NCBI GenBank assembly: GCA_963556255.1 | Contig: OY744604.1 | Span: forward strand, 92,167,062 to 92,231,061 | Origin: Allolobophora icterica | Lineage: Eukaryota; Annelida; Clitellata; Crassiclitellata; Lumbricidae | Length of the DNA stretch: 64,000 nt | Reading direction: 5' to 3' | Shown here: positions 12,331 to 23,918 of the stretch, one piece after another | How positions within the stretch are numbered: the first letter of the stretch is position 1 | Layout: every line of letters begins with the position of its first letter | The notes under the pieces: generated by a model | Databases searched by the model: none | The model's input: only the letters and a program-made list of their open reading frames with translations | Told to the model about the DNA's origin: nothing | Position numbers and translations under genes: made by a program

Positions 12331-12490
12331 TTGCTGATTTTGTGCTAATTGCAGTTTTCAAACTAGATCCTAAAGAGAACTTTGGATAAAATTGCCTAAA
12401 CTCTCTCTAATATAATTTATAATGTTGCGGAATTGGCAGTTAAGCATTAAAGAGTGCCTTATTTTTTAGTATGAAATGCTATACTTACAG

Positions 12491-12532
12491 ATACTACGAT
12501 CGCGCCGAGTACAACGACGCTTACTCCACCAG
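12491..12532 (+). CDS. Thr/Pro-rich linker exon between CUB domains
   Basis: A 42-nt exon sits between a cttacag acceptor and a CCAG|gtgatt donor, phase 1-1 and so symmetric. It encodes TTIAPSTTTLTPP. The same kind of exon, with the same CCAG|gtgatt donor, lies on the minus strand at 48542-48616, and both precede a 173-nt CUB N-half exon of type B. Such Thr/Ser-rich linkers are probably O-glycosylated spacers. The exon is too short to be sure alone; support comes from phase, paralogy and order. Confidence 0.65.
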
Positions 12533-13471
12533 GTGATTAAGTAAAGTTTATATTGCCATGCAATTGCTGTGACAGGAAATAGCCAATTAAATCTGAGTTA
12601 CAGTTTCTGAGTTTTCGGAAGTTGCCTGATGTGTGAACAAGTTTTGTTTTACTAAGTTTCAATTAAATGTTACTACGCAATCCATGATATTTGCTTAATT
12701 TTTCCCTGCTAATCATGAACATCGTGCCCTTCCCTATAGTGTGGCCCTTTCAAGTGCTCTTTGGCAGTCGTCTCGGACTTGCGCTCGCCTCCAGATCATG
12801 TGTAGCCCAATGTTCAGTGGTTGATGACCCTCCTCCAACGTACAGCCATAATCTCCTTGCAAATATGTCAAAAGGAATATGGCTTGCAGCCCTATTCTCT
12901 TCCAAATAGCCTACGTACGGAGGAATGACTTGTGGCTTGCTGCGATATTCCTCTGGTTGCACTAATTTGGTGAGTTAAGTCTTTAAAAACATGAAACCAA
13001 ACAGGAGCTGCACATTGTCATGAAATCAACAAGTCTTCATCTTGCCAGGTTTTCCTATAAGTTAGATGGGCTCGAACACAACCACAAATAGAGCAATCAC
13101 TGAATGTCTTCGAACAAGCAAGTCTCATGATTCAGGACGGGTTACCAACGAAATACTCGATTTTGAACTTGAATTGCGAGCCGTCATCTGTCGCACTGGA
13201 CAGCGGCGCCACAGAGGTCATTATTAATAGCAGTAATAGTCATATGCATGACAATCCATAGTATTAATGGTCTAACTAATTAATATTTGAGACTGCAGAG
13301 ATAAACCAGGAAGCGTACTAAACTAACATTCAGTAGAGTTATACCCTCAGGATTACCCGTGTTTTCTCTGTCTTTGCCGATTTACCTAAAGTCCAGTATA
13401 CGCAGATTTTGGGCTTAAATTTTGGGCTTCATCGGTTGGTGTATTTTTCATCAGAAACCGGTGTAAAGACT

Positions 13472-13735
13472 TCAGGTTACCCCCTCTTTCAAGTTACCCC
13501 CCCGGTAATCTGAAATCGATTTCAGACTACCCCCGGGGGTAACCTGAACGCGATTTCAAGTTACCCCTGCGCTGTTCACATTACCCCCGGGGGTAATCTG
13601 AAATCGATTTCAGATTACCCCCGGTAATCTGAACGCGATTTCAGATTACCCCCCGGTAAACCTGAACGCGATTTCAGATTACCCCCCCGGTAATCTGAAC
13701 GCGATTTCAAGTTACCCCTGCCATGTTCACATAAG
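13472..13735. repeat. Palindromic array, left block
   Basis: Repeated words ggggtaatctgaaatcg and their reverse complement alternate every 30-40 bp, together with gaacgcgatttcaagttaccc variants. The block can fold on itself many times. A matching block lies at 14245-14395 beyond the (GA)n tract. Region 12533-13470 has no gene I can support. Confidence 0.8.
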
Positions 13736-13907
13736 ATAAAATGCTAACTATACCACCGAGCTGTTTCGAACGACTGAGAATATTAACGTTTCCCACGGCT
13801 GACGCACTGATTGCAAGCATTGACCAGTAAAACCAGCCAAACAGACAACTACAGTACTATATATGCGTGTCAGCTGCTCCATTTCATTAGTTTTACGTAG
13901 TTGAGGC

Positions 13908-14138
<231 letters not shown>

Positions 14139-14244
14139 ACTTATCGTACATAATGCTATAAGGGGATAATGAGAGTTCAGCGATAAATATTGGCAATTAT
14201 TATTAGTATTATATAAGATAATCGAAAATGGGCCTCACTAATTT

Positions 14245-14395
14245 GAGGGGGTAATCTGAAATCGTAGGGGGTAATATGAAATCGATTTCAAGTTACCCCC
14301 GGGGATAACTTGAAATCGATTTCAGATTACCCCGCGGTAATCTGAACGCGATTTCAAGTTACCGGGCGGTAATGTGAAATGGGGGTAATCTGAAA
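14245..14395. repeat. Palindromic array, right block
   Basis: The same ggggtaatctgaaatcg and inverted words as at 13472-13735, ending in aatagc near a cggcgcc motif that also flanks the left side (about 13205 and 14405). The two blocks may be arms of one small foldback element. Confidence 0.7.
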
Positions 14396-14739
14396 TAGCT
14401 ACACCGGCGCCGCCGAAGTCACTAGCAAAAATCCTACCATGCATGAAAATTCACAATTCCGGCAATTTCTCATTGCCGACTTTGAAAGTACAGAGATAAA
14501 TTTTAAGAGTTTTACACACAGCTTTCTATAATATATGCTTTTTGTTTAAAAATCTGTCTAGTTTTTAATATATGTATATATTGCTAAAGTTATCTGTGCC
14601 GGTTAGTTCTCTATCTGTTGGTCGATCGCATCGTTCGGTCGCACGGGGAGATCTACAACTATCTCACTTTTTTACGTAGTAAGTTATTTTTACGGAATAG
14701 TTCCAGATCTTACTTGTGTTAATGGTTTTCTTGGCACAG

Positions 14740-14912
14740 ACTGCGGTGACACCTCCTACTACGATCCGTCCGGAGTCATCAGTTCTCCTAACTACCCTGG
14801 CGATTACTACAACGATCTCAACTGTGATTACAACATTTACGCTCCAACGGGAAGTTCGTTATCATTCATCTTCAAATCGTTCGACGTTGAAGATGGTCGC
14901 GATTATGTGACA
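14740..14912 (+). CDS. CUB domain, N-terminal half exon (type B)
   Basis: A 173-nt exon with ggcacag acceptor and ACA|gttagt donor, phase 1 in and 0 out. It encodes DCGDTSYYDPSG, SSPNYPGDYYN and a FKSFDVEDG segment, the first half of a CUB domain. The minus-strand exon 45766-45938 has the same length, phase and pattern (SGVIT, NYPGNYYN, FHVED), so the two are paralogous. Its C-half partner is probably 23063-23228; the intron between them received the LTR retrotransposon at 15232-22690. Confidence 0.85.
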
Positions 14913-15231
14913 GTTAGTATTTGAAGATTGCATTTTAGGTTAGTTTTGTTGTTGGCTTACTGCTTAAGATAATTTTGGGTTTTTATGCCCAATATCTAAG
15001 TTAGCATCAATGCCAAACCTCTGGCACAATAACTGAATGCATAATGTACATGTAATGCAGTCTCAAATAAATTGCCGCAGACTGCAGAAGTAATGACAAT
15101 GTTTCAGAAGAAGTTTAACACGCAAGTCTGTGTTGCTTTCACACAAGAGCGGATTTTTATAGAAAATCTTGTCAGATACTCCTTCTGGCTTCTGAAAAGG
15201 GTAAACCTTTGCGTTCCCCCCAAACTAGTTA

Positions 15232-16598
15232 TGTAACGATTCTGTCGTCACAGCGTCTCTGTATGCACTGTTTCCACTTATGAATATGCGCTATAGGAAG
15301 AGACATTACGTAATGGCTATTTTTAGTTCATAGCTATTTTTAGGCCGCTGCCGGGTGCAAAAGATTGATCTGCGCAGAAGATGGTTTTGTGACTGCCGAG
15401 TGTAGAACTGGAAATTGATGTCTGTTTTCGATTTAAGTTCTTATCTTAAGATAATCGAATATTCGTAGTCCTAGGTTGATCAAATGTCGGTTTGGTATCC
15501 TTACTACAATATGTCATATCTTTTGGCCGTAAATTATTGAGATAATTGCCAAGTTGAAATGCGTAAGTGAGGCCCCTGTCCCGTACCACTTATCTTGCCC
15601 ATTAGAAGTAAGAGTCGCCATTTTGAGTCACTTGATGTTTTGTAAGATTTAGGTTGAATATCGATGAAAAATCCTGTTTCGGAGCATAAGAATCGTCCGC
15701 TATTTGTGATCGCTTTCGGCCTAGATAAAGTGTTACCATAAGGAGATTAGAGCTCATAGGATTTGATCTTTGTTAAGTTTTGACCTTTGACCTCTGTGTT
15801 TAATGCTGGTTGATGTGTGTAATAGTGCCATTGTCTTTGGTATAGATGTAGATCGGAGTTGCTACATAGTAGAGTAAGTTTAAATAGTTAATTGAACTTA
15901 ATACTGGCAGAATAGAAGTTCTCTGGACAGTAAGAAGAAATTCTTTGTTTGAACTTTGAACTATACTGACATTTGTAATTTTAGTCAAATTGACAGTTTC
16001 TGTTTCATTTCAATCTTAATATATGGCGAACCAGCCAGATTTAAAATTGCAGTCTGTGCTTAGTGACTTAGAATGTAGACGTAGTCTTCTTCAGCGCTTC
16101 CCAGAATTAGCTAGTAATAGTATGTTCCAAGATCTGAATAGAGTTGAAGAAGTAGAAGACGAAGAAGAGGCTGTCCAAAGCCCAAAGGCCCATTCACTTA
16201 GTCACCATAGCCTTCCACTACCAGAAGCGAGGTTAACCCTAGAAAATGAAGAAGTAAATGAAGAAGAGGAGGTAGACGACGAAGAAGATGAAGAAGTAGA
16301 AGAAGAGGATGGGGACACTATGAATCCTGAGTATAGGGGAAATCCTATGTTTGTTTCCTACTCGGAAACCACGGACACCCACAGGTCATGCCCTGGTGAT
16401 GAAATAGAAATGATGACGTCATTGCCCTTAGAAGAACCACCCAATGTCACTATACCTAGACGTAGTAAGCGCCTGTCTGGGTTGCCACCCACATATTATG
16501 GTCCTGAGCACAGGGGTTCGAATCCTCAGGAAATGCACGACCGGCAGTCCTCATCCCGGCGTTTGACGACCGCCGCCGCTAGGGGTCGCACCACCACA
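15232..16598 (+). repeat. 5' LTR
   Basis: Spans TGTAACG to CCACA. It is followed at about 16600 by tggtaccagaagtgggg, a plausible tRNA primer-binding site. The last 576 bp are in frame with gag. Confidence 0.9.
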
Positions 16599-19500
16599 TT
16601 TGGTACCAGAAGTGGGGTACTTCCGGTTGCATTTCCGGTTATGCCAGGACGTCCGTTAAGTCCATTCCAACCTTCCTCCCCGGATGAATCACTTTTTCCA
16701 GCCCATTTTCAGTTCACAGGCACACAGGACCGTGTTAACATGGACATGCCTAGTGTAACTGAAACTGATGGTCAATTACAGTATAAGTTGTTGCAAGATG
16801 ATAGGTCAGTATATGTAGATGATCAGAGTAGAGATGATTATGATTGTAGACCTAGAGGTTTGATTGCCTTTGAGAATGGTCAGCTTTTAGATGCTGAGCC
16901 CCGTACTGTATCGTTAGACATTGACGCAATAGAGGTTGAACAACCTTATGCCATTGATCTTAGTCCACGTGTGAGGATTAGAGATCCATTTAGTTCTGTC
17001 ATTGCTGATGATGAGGAAACTAATCCAGTTTGTCTAGTTTCAGATTCGAAGTCAAGGCTTGCCACAGCCAAGGATCAGGTCATTCACCCACCATTCGTGC
17101 TCAGTGCTCCAGATGCGCATCCCGCTCACGCTGAGGTCGTCGGCCGTCGAGACACAACCTTTCCCATCGTCGACCCATTCTCGCCACGTCCTCTTGTGCG
17201 TCGTGCCTTGAAAGCTAAAGAAAAGTCAACGTCAAGCGTCATGCCTCTCACTGCAGAACCCACATACGCCTGGTCTGACCTACAGATGCCATCTACGACG
17301 TCCTACCAACGTGTCAGGCCGTCTTCGTCCACCGTCGCTCCACGTTCTTCGGTCCTGCCCGTCGAGTCAAAACGCCTCGATCCAAGTTCATCATTCCAGC
17401 GCTACGTTCCACGTCACGACCACGCCTACCGTGTCATACCATCGTCGTCCATCGCTATTCCGTATCCACCAGCTACGTTTGTTACCACGAAACAAAGAAT
17501 TCCTCAGAATTTACCGTTGCCAAGCCACACCTCACACCTCCAGTATAATCATGACGCTACATTGTCTTCATCCACCACACTTCCGCATCCAACCATCACA
17601 GCCACCAGAATGGGAAAACAACTGTCAGCTCCACCATTGTCAAGTCACGGTGTCCGTCAACGCCAAGCTTCGACAGTAAACTACCACAGCCATTATCTGC
17701 CAGGTGAACGATGTCCTGTGTTTACGACTCCAGAGACACGTGACTTCGTCAGCGCCAGGTATGAATTGCCCTCCCGTCATGTCGATGAGATGTCATGGCT
17801 GCAGAATGAATATCCACCGCATCAGAGAGATCATGGCCGCCGTCAGTCGCTGCTACCGTCATCTCAAGGTCAGGGTGCTGGTATGTCAGACTGTCTTCCG
17901 GTTGCTGAATCGTATCAGCGGAGAAATGCCACAGCACCTGTCGACTTACTGAGGGAGATAGATAATCTAGTACAGGTGAGAGTACAGACGTTGATGAAAG
18001 CCTATGAACGACGAGGTGAATCAGAGAAACCTTCTCAGCAATCGCACGACGAAACTTCCACAAGAGAGATGAAGAGTGAACATCCCTTGTCCACGGATCG
18101 TCAACCTGAAAAAGAGAAGAGGACGATGACGGCGGTGAAAGATGCGCAGTCCACAGTGTCAACGTCTTCTGTTGTGACACCTGTTGTGAACAGAGCAGAT
18201 ACATCTACCAATTCAAAGAAGGAACCAGAACCTCCTAACTCCAACGATCCGACTACCCCGTCCGCCACGTCAGTCAGTACAGAGACCAAAGAAAAGGCCA
18301 CTTCAACTGCCCCACCACCTGTAAAAGCGAAACAGTTCATTAAGCTGGGCTTATTCAACGGAACCAGTTCCATCGACGCCTTTTTAAGAAAGTTCGAGAT
18401 ATGTGCAAAGAATAACTCCTGGGACGAGGACGAACGTTTGAACCAGTTATCGTGTTCGTTGACTGAGCCTGCGAACCAGATCCTTTGGGACTTTGATTCG
18501 GAATCGGTGTTGACGTGGAAAGACTTGGTGCAGAAACTTCGTTCCAGGTACGGGAGCGCAGATCAGGCTGCTTTGTACCAGGCACAACTTGGAACGCGAA
18601 GACAACGAGATGGAGAGGACCTGAGTTCCTTGGTTCAGGACATTAGACGTTTGCTGACCTTGGCTTATCCTGGGCCGACGTCAGTCCATTCTGAAACCAT
18701 TGCTGTCAAGGCTTTCTTGGATGCCCTGAAGGACAAACGACTTGCTTTGAAGGTCCGAGAACGTGAGGTCACGACCCTTGACCAGGCGTTCAAACTAGCT
18801 GTTCGTCTGGATGGATATCGTCAGGCAGAAGAAGACCTGTATGATCATCAGGAACGTCGCCCAAACAGAGTGGAAGCTGTAAAAGAAACAGAATCTTCCC
18901 CAGAAATGTTCCGTCGAATGATACGTGAAGAATTGGAATCACAGCAACGTCGACAGTTGGAGAAGTTACGGGAGGAACTGGAACCACAACGTCGTCGTAT
19001 AGAGCAGCTAGAGAAGGCTCTAGCGTTGCAGAAACCACAAATACCACGTCTCCTAGACCAAACGTTTGTGAAAACGACTGCCCCGTCTGGTTGGTCAGCT
19101 GGAACGCAACCGGAACAGTCAAGTGGACCGAGGTCAGGTAACAGGAACTTCCGCCGTGTGACAGGTCAATGTTATGAGTGTGGTCAAGAAGGTCACTACG
19201 CCCGTAACTGTCCAGAACGTCAACGGAGAAGACCGGAAGTCGAGCCTGAAGTCAACCGATCTGATCAAGAACCGTCCAATGTCCGTCATGTCGCCGGTAG
19301 TACAACGGCCTACCTACCGCTCAAAGTCAACGGGAGATCCATTCTTGCTTTAGTGGACACCGGAAGTGAACTTTGTCTTGTTCCGGCGTCAATGGTTGAT
19401 AGAAGAGAGGTCACTGGATCACAGCAGCTTCTTCGTGCAGCTAATGGGACTGAGATAAAAATCCTGGGAGAAGTCCGGCTTCGTTGTCAGGCAGCAGAAT

Positions 19501-20267
19501 TTCAATTCATTGTCCCTTGCCTTGTAAGTGAACAATTGTCAGAGCTGATTCTTGGACTTGAATGGCTTGAGAAATATGGTGCGCAGTGGAACTTCACTGA
19601 CCGTTGGATCAAAATTCAAGACTATGTGTTTCCATTATGTAGTCAACCACGCACTGGGAAGTGTCGGAGAATTGCCACAGCAGCCGATGTGAAAATTCCT
19701 GCCTTGTCAGAGATGAACGTTGCTGCCTACGCCATATTGCCAAATCACCAGAAAGACTCATCGTCATGGGCAACTCAACCACAGGTGCTAAACTCAGGAT
19801 TGATTGTGGCTGGAACGTTATTGCCAGATCGTGTCCTAGATCTTACAGTCCGTGTCCTGAATCCGACGAAGCAAGACATTCGCATTAAGAAAGGTGTCCA
19901 ATGCCTAGTCGAGGGTGTCACTGTAATGAGTCCAAGTGTCACAGATCAGATGTCTTCAGGTTGTGCAGCCGTAACTGAAGTCTTTCGTGAGACGTCGGAC
20001 GTAAACGAGGAGTCAGTGCTTGCACCTTTGTGGGCGGAAGTCGATGAAGATGTACCTGAAGAAGTCAAAGAACAGTTACGCTCCCTCATCCTTTCAAACA
20101 GAAAAGCATTTTCTCTCTCAGAATGGGACTTAGGTTTCACCGACGTCCTCCAGCATGAAATAGAAACAAGTTATGAAGCTCCTGTACGTCAGCCATTACG
20201 TCGTCAGCCTTCACGCTTTGTCCAATCCGTGATGACCAGTTTGACTCCCTGCGAACACAGAGCCTGA
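16023..20267 (+). CDS. Gag-protease polyprotein, truncated at the start of RT
   Basis: The 1414-residue frame begins at ATG 16023, inside the 5' LTR, and crosses the LTR end after exactly 192 codons without a stop. Residues about 40-105 are Glu/Asp-rich and 200-760 low-complexity Ser/Thr/Pro. A capsid-like helical region follows from about 775 (FIKLGLFNGTSSIDAFLRKFE). The zinc knuckle CYECGQEGHYARNC starts at C1050. The retropepsin active site VDTGSELCLVP has D1112, and LILGLEWLEKYG follows. The frame enters the RT lead-in (VRQPLRRQPSRFV), then ends in about 15 unrelated residues at a deletion. A downstream ATG near 16640 could be used instead, but the open LTR portion favours 16023. Confidence 0.85.
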   Translation: MANQPDLKLQSVLSDLECRRSLLQRFPELASNSMFQDLNRVEEVEDEEEAVQSPKAHSLSHHSLPLPEARLTLENEEVNEEEEVDDEEDEEVEEEDGDTMNPEYRGNPMFVSYSETTDTHRSCPGDEIEMMTSLPLEEPPNVTIPRRSKRLSGLPPTYYGPEHRGSNPQEMHDRQSSSRRLTTAAARGRTTTFGTRSGVLPVAFPVMPGRPLSPFQPSSPDESLFPAHFQFTGTQDRVNMDMPSVTETDGQLQYKLLQDDRSVYVDDQSRDDYDCRPRGLIAFENGQLLDAEPRTVSLDIDAIEVEQPYAIDLSPRVRIRDPFSSVIADDEETNPVCLVSDSKSRLATAKDQVIHPPFVLSAPDAHPAHAEVVGRRDTTFPIVDPFSPRPLVRRALKAKEKSTSSVMPLTAEPTYAWSDLQMPSTTSYQRVRPSSSTVAPRSSVLPVESKRLDPSSSFQRYVPRHDHAYRVIPSSSIAIPYPPATFVTTKQRIPQNLPLPSHTSHLQYNHDATLSSSTTLPHPTITATRMGKQLSAPPLSSHGVRQRQASTVNYHSHYLPGERCPVFTTPETRDFVSARYELPSRHVDEMSWLQNEYPPHQRDHGRRQSLLPSSQGQGAGMSDCLPVAESYQRRNATAPVDLLREIDNLVQVRVQTLMKAYERRGESEKPSQQSHDETSTREMKSEHPLSTDRQPEKEKRTMTAVKDAQSTVSTSSVVTPVVNRADTSTNSKKEPEPPNSNDPTTPSATSVSTETKEKATSTAPPPVKAKQFIKLGLFNGTSSIDAFLRKFEICAKNNSWDEDERLNQLSCSLTEPANQILWDFDSESVLTWKDLVQKLRSRYGSADQAALYQAQLGTRRQRDGEDLSSLVQDIRRLLTLAYPGPTSVHSETIAVKAFLDALKDKRLALKVREREVTTLDQAFKLAVRLDGYRQAEEDLYDHQERRPNRVEAVKETESSPEMFRRMIREELESQQRRQLEKLREELEPQRRRIEQLEKALALQKPQIPRLLDQTFVKTTAPSGWSAGTQPEQSSGPRSGNRNFRRVTGQCYECGQEGHYARNCPERQRRRPEVEPEVNRSDQEPSNVRHVAGSTTAYLPLKVNGRSILALVDTGSELCLVPASMVDRREVTGSQQLLRAANGTEIKILGEVRLRCQAAEFQFIVPCLVSEQLSELILGLEWLEKYGAQWNFTDRWIKIQDYVFPLCSQPRTGKCRRIATAADVKIPALSEMNVAAYAILPNHQKDSSSWATQPQVLNSGLIVAGTLLPDRVLDLTVRVLNPTKQDIRIKKGVQCLVEGVTVMSPSVTDQMSSGCAAVTEVFRETSDVNEESVLAPLWAEVDEDVPEEVKEQLRSLILSNRKAFSLSEWDLGFTDVLQHEIETSYEAPVRQPLRRQPSRFVQSVMTSLTPCEHRA

Positions 20268-20373
20268 ACGATCTGCCAATCGCAACCGCGTCTGTTGTTA
20301 AACAGAAACGTTCCCTTGTGTTGCCTTTGTTGTGTTGCCTACTCACAAGCCTTCTCCTGAGCCTTAACTCGTG

Positions 20374-21070
20374 CTGTAGACGTCGATATGTCGCGAATGA
20401 CTCGTGGGGAAAGGTTGTGTCGCAAACTCAGCGTGACTGGGATCAGCATCTTCCCCTCGTCATGTCCGCTTATCGCGCTACTGAGCACGAATCCACCGGT
20501 TATAGTCCCTGTCGTCTTTTCCTTGGAAGAGAAAATGTCTTACCACTTGATCTAGTCTTGGGAAATTATAATGCAAATGATTTTGTTGCTTTGTCGTTTG
20601 ATGATTTTGTTGCTGCAAAAGAAAAGCAAATTAAAATTGCATATTCACATGTAAGAGAATTTACACAGCGCCTTGTCACAACCCGAGCTGCCAGGTATAA
20701 CTTAAGGGTTAAGCCTGTAGAGTTTAAGACTGGTGATTGGGTGATGTACCATTATCCAAGGAAGAGAGTTGGAATAAAGGAGAAGTGGTCGAAATTTTAT
20801 GTTGGCCCTTATAGAGTCATGTCCCAGATTAGTCCGGTGCTATTCAAGATTCAGAAATCGAAGAGAGCTCAACCTAAGTTGGTCTATATTGACAAACTCA
20901 AGAGGTATCAAGGGGAGATTCCTAAGGATTGGGATGCTGACCCAAGTAATGTCCCGGAAGAGGTAGATGTGGAAACACTGGTAAATGAAAGTGACAGCGT
21001 TGACCAACCCATGTCAAGGCCTAGAAGAGATATTAGATGTCCCGTTAGATTTAGAGAAGATCTTGGGTAA
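20374..21070 (+). CDS. Integrase C-terminal remnant
   Basis: The 3' part of the gypsy pol: the end of the integrase core (WDQHLPLVMSAYRATEHEST, SPCRLFLGRE), then the C-terminal GPYRV beta-barrel (KFYVGPYRVMSQISP, YIDKLKRY) and a basic tail. The frame is open back to 20318, but the first ~18 residues are deletion-junction sequence. The zinc-binding N-terminus and catalytic Asp residues are missing, so it is not an active integrase. Confidence 0.85.
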
Positions 21071-21308
21071 ATGATAAGTATAGTCTATCATCCTTGTCCA
21101 AGTTTTGCGTTGTTAGTTAACTTTTTCTGGCTTTGTGAATTGAAGCAGTTATTAGTTTGTACTAAGTTGTTTTATTGTTTGATGATAAGCTGAGTTCCTA
21201 ATTGCTGTCAATGTGACTTGTTGAGGTTTTGGTTGTAATTGATGTCTTTGATAAGGAGAGATCACTCAGATGGTAACCAAAATTTGGTCACTGGTTCCCA
21301 AATTTTGT

Positions 21309-21323
21309 CCAGAGGGGTGATAA
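21309..21323 (+). other. Polypurine tract before the 3' LTR
   Basis: cagaggggtgataa directly before TGTAACG of the 3' LTR: the expected plus-strand priming site. Confidence 0.6.
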
Positions 21324-22690
21324 TGTAACGATTCTGTCGTCACAACGTCTCTGTATGCACTGTTTCCACTTATGAATATGCGCTATAGGAAGAGACATTA
21401 CGTAATGGCTATTTTTAGTTCATAGCTATTTTTAGGCCGCTGCCGGGTGCAAAAGATTGATCTGCGCAGAAGATGGTTTTGTGACTGCCGAGTGTAGAAC
21501 TGGAAATTGATGTCTGTTTTCGATTTAAGTTCTTATCTTAAGATAATCGAATATTCGTAGTCCTAGGTTGATCAAATGTCGGTTTGGTATCCTTACTACA
21601 ATATGTCATATCTTTTGGCCGTAAATTATTGAGATAATTGCCAAGTTGAAATGCGTAAGTGAGGCCCCTGTCCCGTACCACGTATCTTGCCCATTAGAAG
21701 TAAGAGTCGCCATTTTGAGTCACTTGATGTTTTGTAAGATTTAGGTTGAATATCGATGAAAAATCCTGTTTCGGAGCATAAGAATCGTCCGCTATTTGTG
21801 ATCGCTTTCGGCCTAGATAAAGTGTTACCATAAGGAGATTAGAGCTCATAGGATTTGATCTTTGTTAAGTTTTGACCTTTGACCTCTGTGTTTAATGCTG
21901 GTTGATGTGTGTAATAGTGCCATTGTCTTTGGTATAGATGTAGATCGGAGTTGCTACATAGTAGAGTAAGTTTAAATAGTTAATTGAACTTAATACTGGC
22001 AGAATAGAAGTTCTCTGGACAGTAAGAAGAAATTCTTTGTTTGAACTTTGAACTATACTGACATTTGTAATTTTAGTCAAATTGACAGTTTCTGTTTCAT
22101 TTCAATCTTAATATATGGCGAACCAGCCAGATTTAAAATTGCAGTCTGTGCTTAGTGACTTAGAATGTAGACGTAGTCTTCTTCAGCGCTTCCCAGAATT
22201 AGCTAGTAATAGTATGTTCCAAGATCTGAATAGAGTTGAAGAAGTAGAAGACGAAGAAGAGGCTGTCCAAAGCCCAAAGGCCCATTCACTTAGTCACCAT
22301 AGCCTTCCACTACCAGAAGCGAGGTTAACCCTAGAAAATGAAGAAGTAAATGAAGAAGAGGAGGTAGACGACGAAGAAGATGAAGAAGTAGAAGAAGAGG
22401 ATGGGGACACTATGAATCCTGAGTATAGGGGAAATCCTATGTTTGTTTCCTACTCGGAAACCACGGACACCCACAGGTCATGCCCTGGTGATGAAATAGA
22501 AATGATGACGTCATTGCCCTTAGAAGAACCACCCAATGTCACTATACCTAGACGTAGTAAGCGCCTGTCTGGGTTGCCACCCACATATTATGGTCCTGAG
22601 CACAGGGGTTCGAATCCTCAGGAAATGCACGACCGGCAGTCCTCATCCCGGCGTTTGACGACCGCCGCCGCTAGGGGTCGCCCCGCCACA
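21324..22690 (+). repeat. 3' LTR
   Basis: A direct copy of 15232-16598 at constant offset 6092. It retains the gag start (ATG 22115), which reads 192 LTR codons and stops at 22708 in the flank. Confidence 0.92.
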
Positions 22691-23062
22691 GTTAGGGCGA
22701 TTTTGTAAGGTGAGGGGTGCTTACTAAACTTGGAAAGAAAAATTGGTGACAAAAAGACTTTTAGATACGCCGTTTCCTGCATGTTCAGGTTGTAAGCGTA
22801 TAATCGAATTATGTGTTAGATTACAGTCTATAGTGTTTCATAGACTCATAGTCGTTCATAAAAATTGTTTCAAATTTTTTCCATTGTGTTTTGAATTTAT
22901 TCAGATGTTTTCGTGTTTAAATGTTGCAACAAATTTCTATTGGTTAAATTTTCTATAGCAAATTTCGCTAATATAATCGGTTTTACAGCAAGTTTATTTT
23001 GAGCATAGCATGAAACATTTTCGAAATGATAAATACAAAAGCTTCTTCTTTTTGTACGACAG

Positions 23063-23228
23063 ATCAGTTGCCCAGCGAACTCAAATTTTCCTCCACAAAC
23101 ATTGTCCGGTCATTCATTAGCTGAACCCGTGTTCATTCCTTCGTGCAGTCAAGGATTAGTCAACTTTCTCACCGACAGCTCCATTGGCTTCAGTGGATTC
23201 AGCCTCAATTACTATGTCAGCGAAGAAA
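23063..23228 (+). CDS. CUB domain, C-terminal half exon (type B)
   Basis: A 166-nt exon after a gtacgacag acceptor, ending before gtatgg, phase 0 in and 1 out: the complement of the phase 1-0 N-half exons. The translation ends with LVNFLTDSSIGFSGFSLNYY, a clear CUB C-terminal strand pattern with an F-x-S/T-D core. It probably completes the domain begun at 14740. It is shorter than the type A C-halves (172 nt). Confidence 0.75.
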
Positions 23229-23918
23229 GTATGGTTTTTCGGTAGTACTTCGAACAATAATTGATGTATATCGGTTCATAATTTAATAGAACTAAGGAAA
23301 TAGATAATTGTAGGAAAGTTGAGATGAAGAGAAAGAACGTGTGGAATAACAATGTAGATAAGAACTGAATAAAGAGGGAATGAAGGCATGGTGACTTTAA
23401 CTTCAACAACGATTAACAAGATCGTTAATGCAAATTCTGTACTTTTTCAACACTCAATGGAAAGTTAAGTTTCGTAGACGCTTAATCAAAACAATATCAG
23501 CGATGAAGGAATGTTCGGGTTCGGATCCAAGCCAAAATTCAAAGGCTTCGCTTACACACAGGCAGAGACTGCTACGATTGGTGGGGTTTGATGATGGACG
23601 GTATTTGACGTTTGGATGACGGGTAGGCAGACCTTCTAGTCGCAAAAGAAAGGTCTGACTAGTTAACAGCTTTTGGAGTTTACCGTTTAAATCCATTAAT
23701 CCAGGATTAAGAATATTAGGAACTTGGTTTATTTAAATGTAACAATTGATCATGCACAAATATCGCGAGTGATGCATGTAGCTCACTTGAGAGAGCTCAG
23801 CTCCAATTTAGCATCATATGCATTGTGCATAAAATAAATGTTGCACGTAGGTTTTAAAAGTCTTTCCTCGGTCATTCTATGCTACACCACGAAGTCTGAA
23901 TTTTATTATTGAATGCAG

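Larger units (their letters stand above)
15232..22690 (+). mobile_element. Ty3/gypsy-type LTR retrotransposon, young, internally deleted
   Basis: Two 1367-bp direct LTRs flank a 4.7-kb interior. LTRs begin TGTAACG and end CCACA, and a 4-bp target duplication GTTA occurs at 15228-15231 and 22691-22694. By eye the LTRs differ at about four positions, so the insertion is recent. The interior encodes gag, a CCHC knuckle and protease, then jumps to the integrase C-terminus. Reverse transcriptase, RNase H and the integrase core are absent, so the copy can move only with help in trans. It lies in the sense direction in the CUB-gene intron between exons 14740 and 23063. Confidence 0.93.

Noticed and set aside
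17311..18373. Overlapping frames in the gypsy gag region on both strands
   Set aside because: Shadows of the 1414-codon gag-protease frame with no domain of their own.
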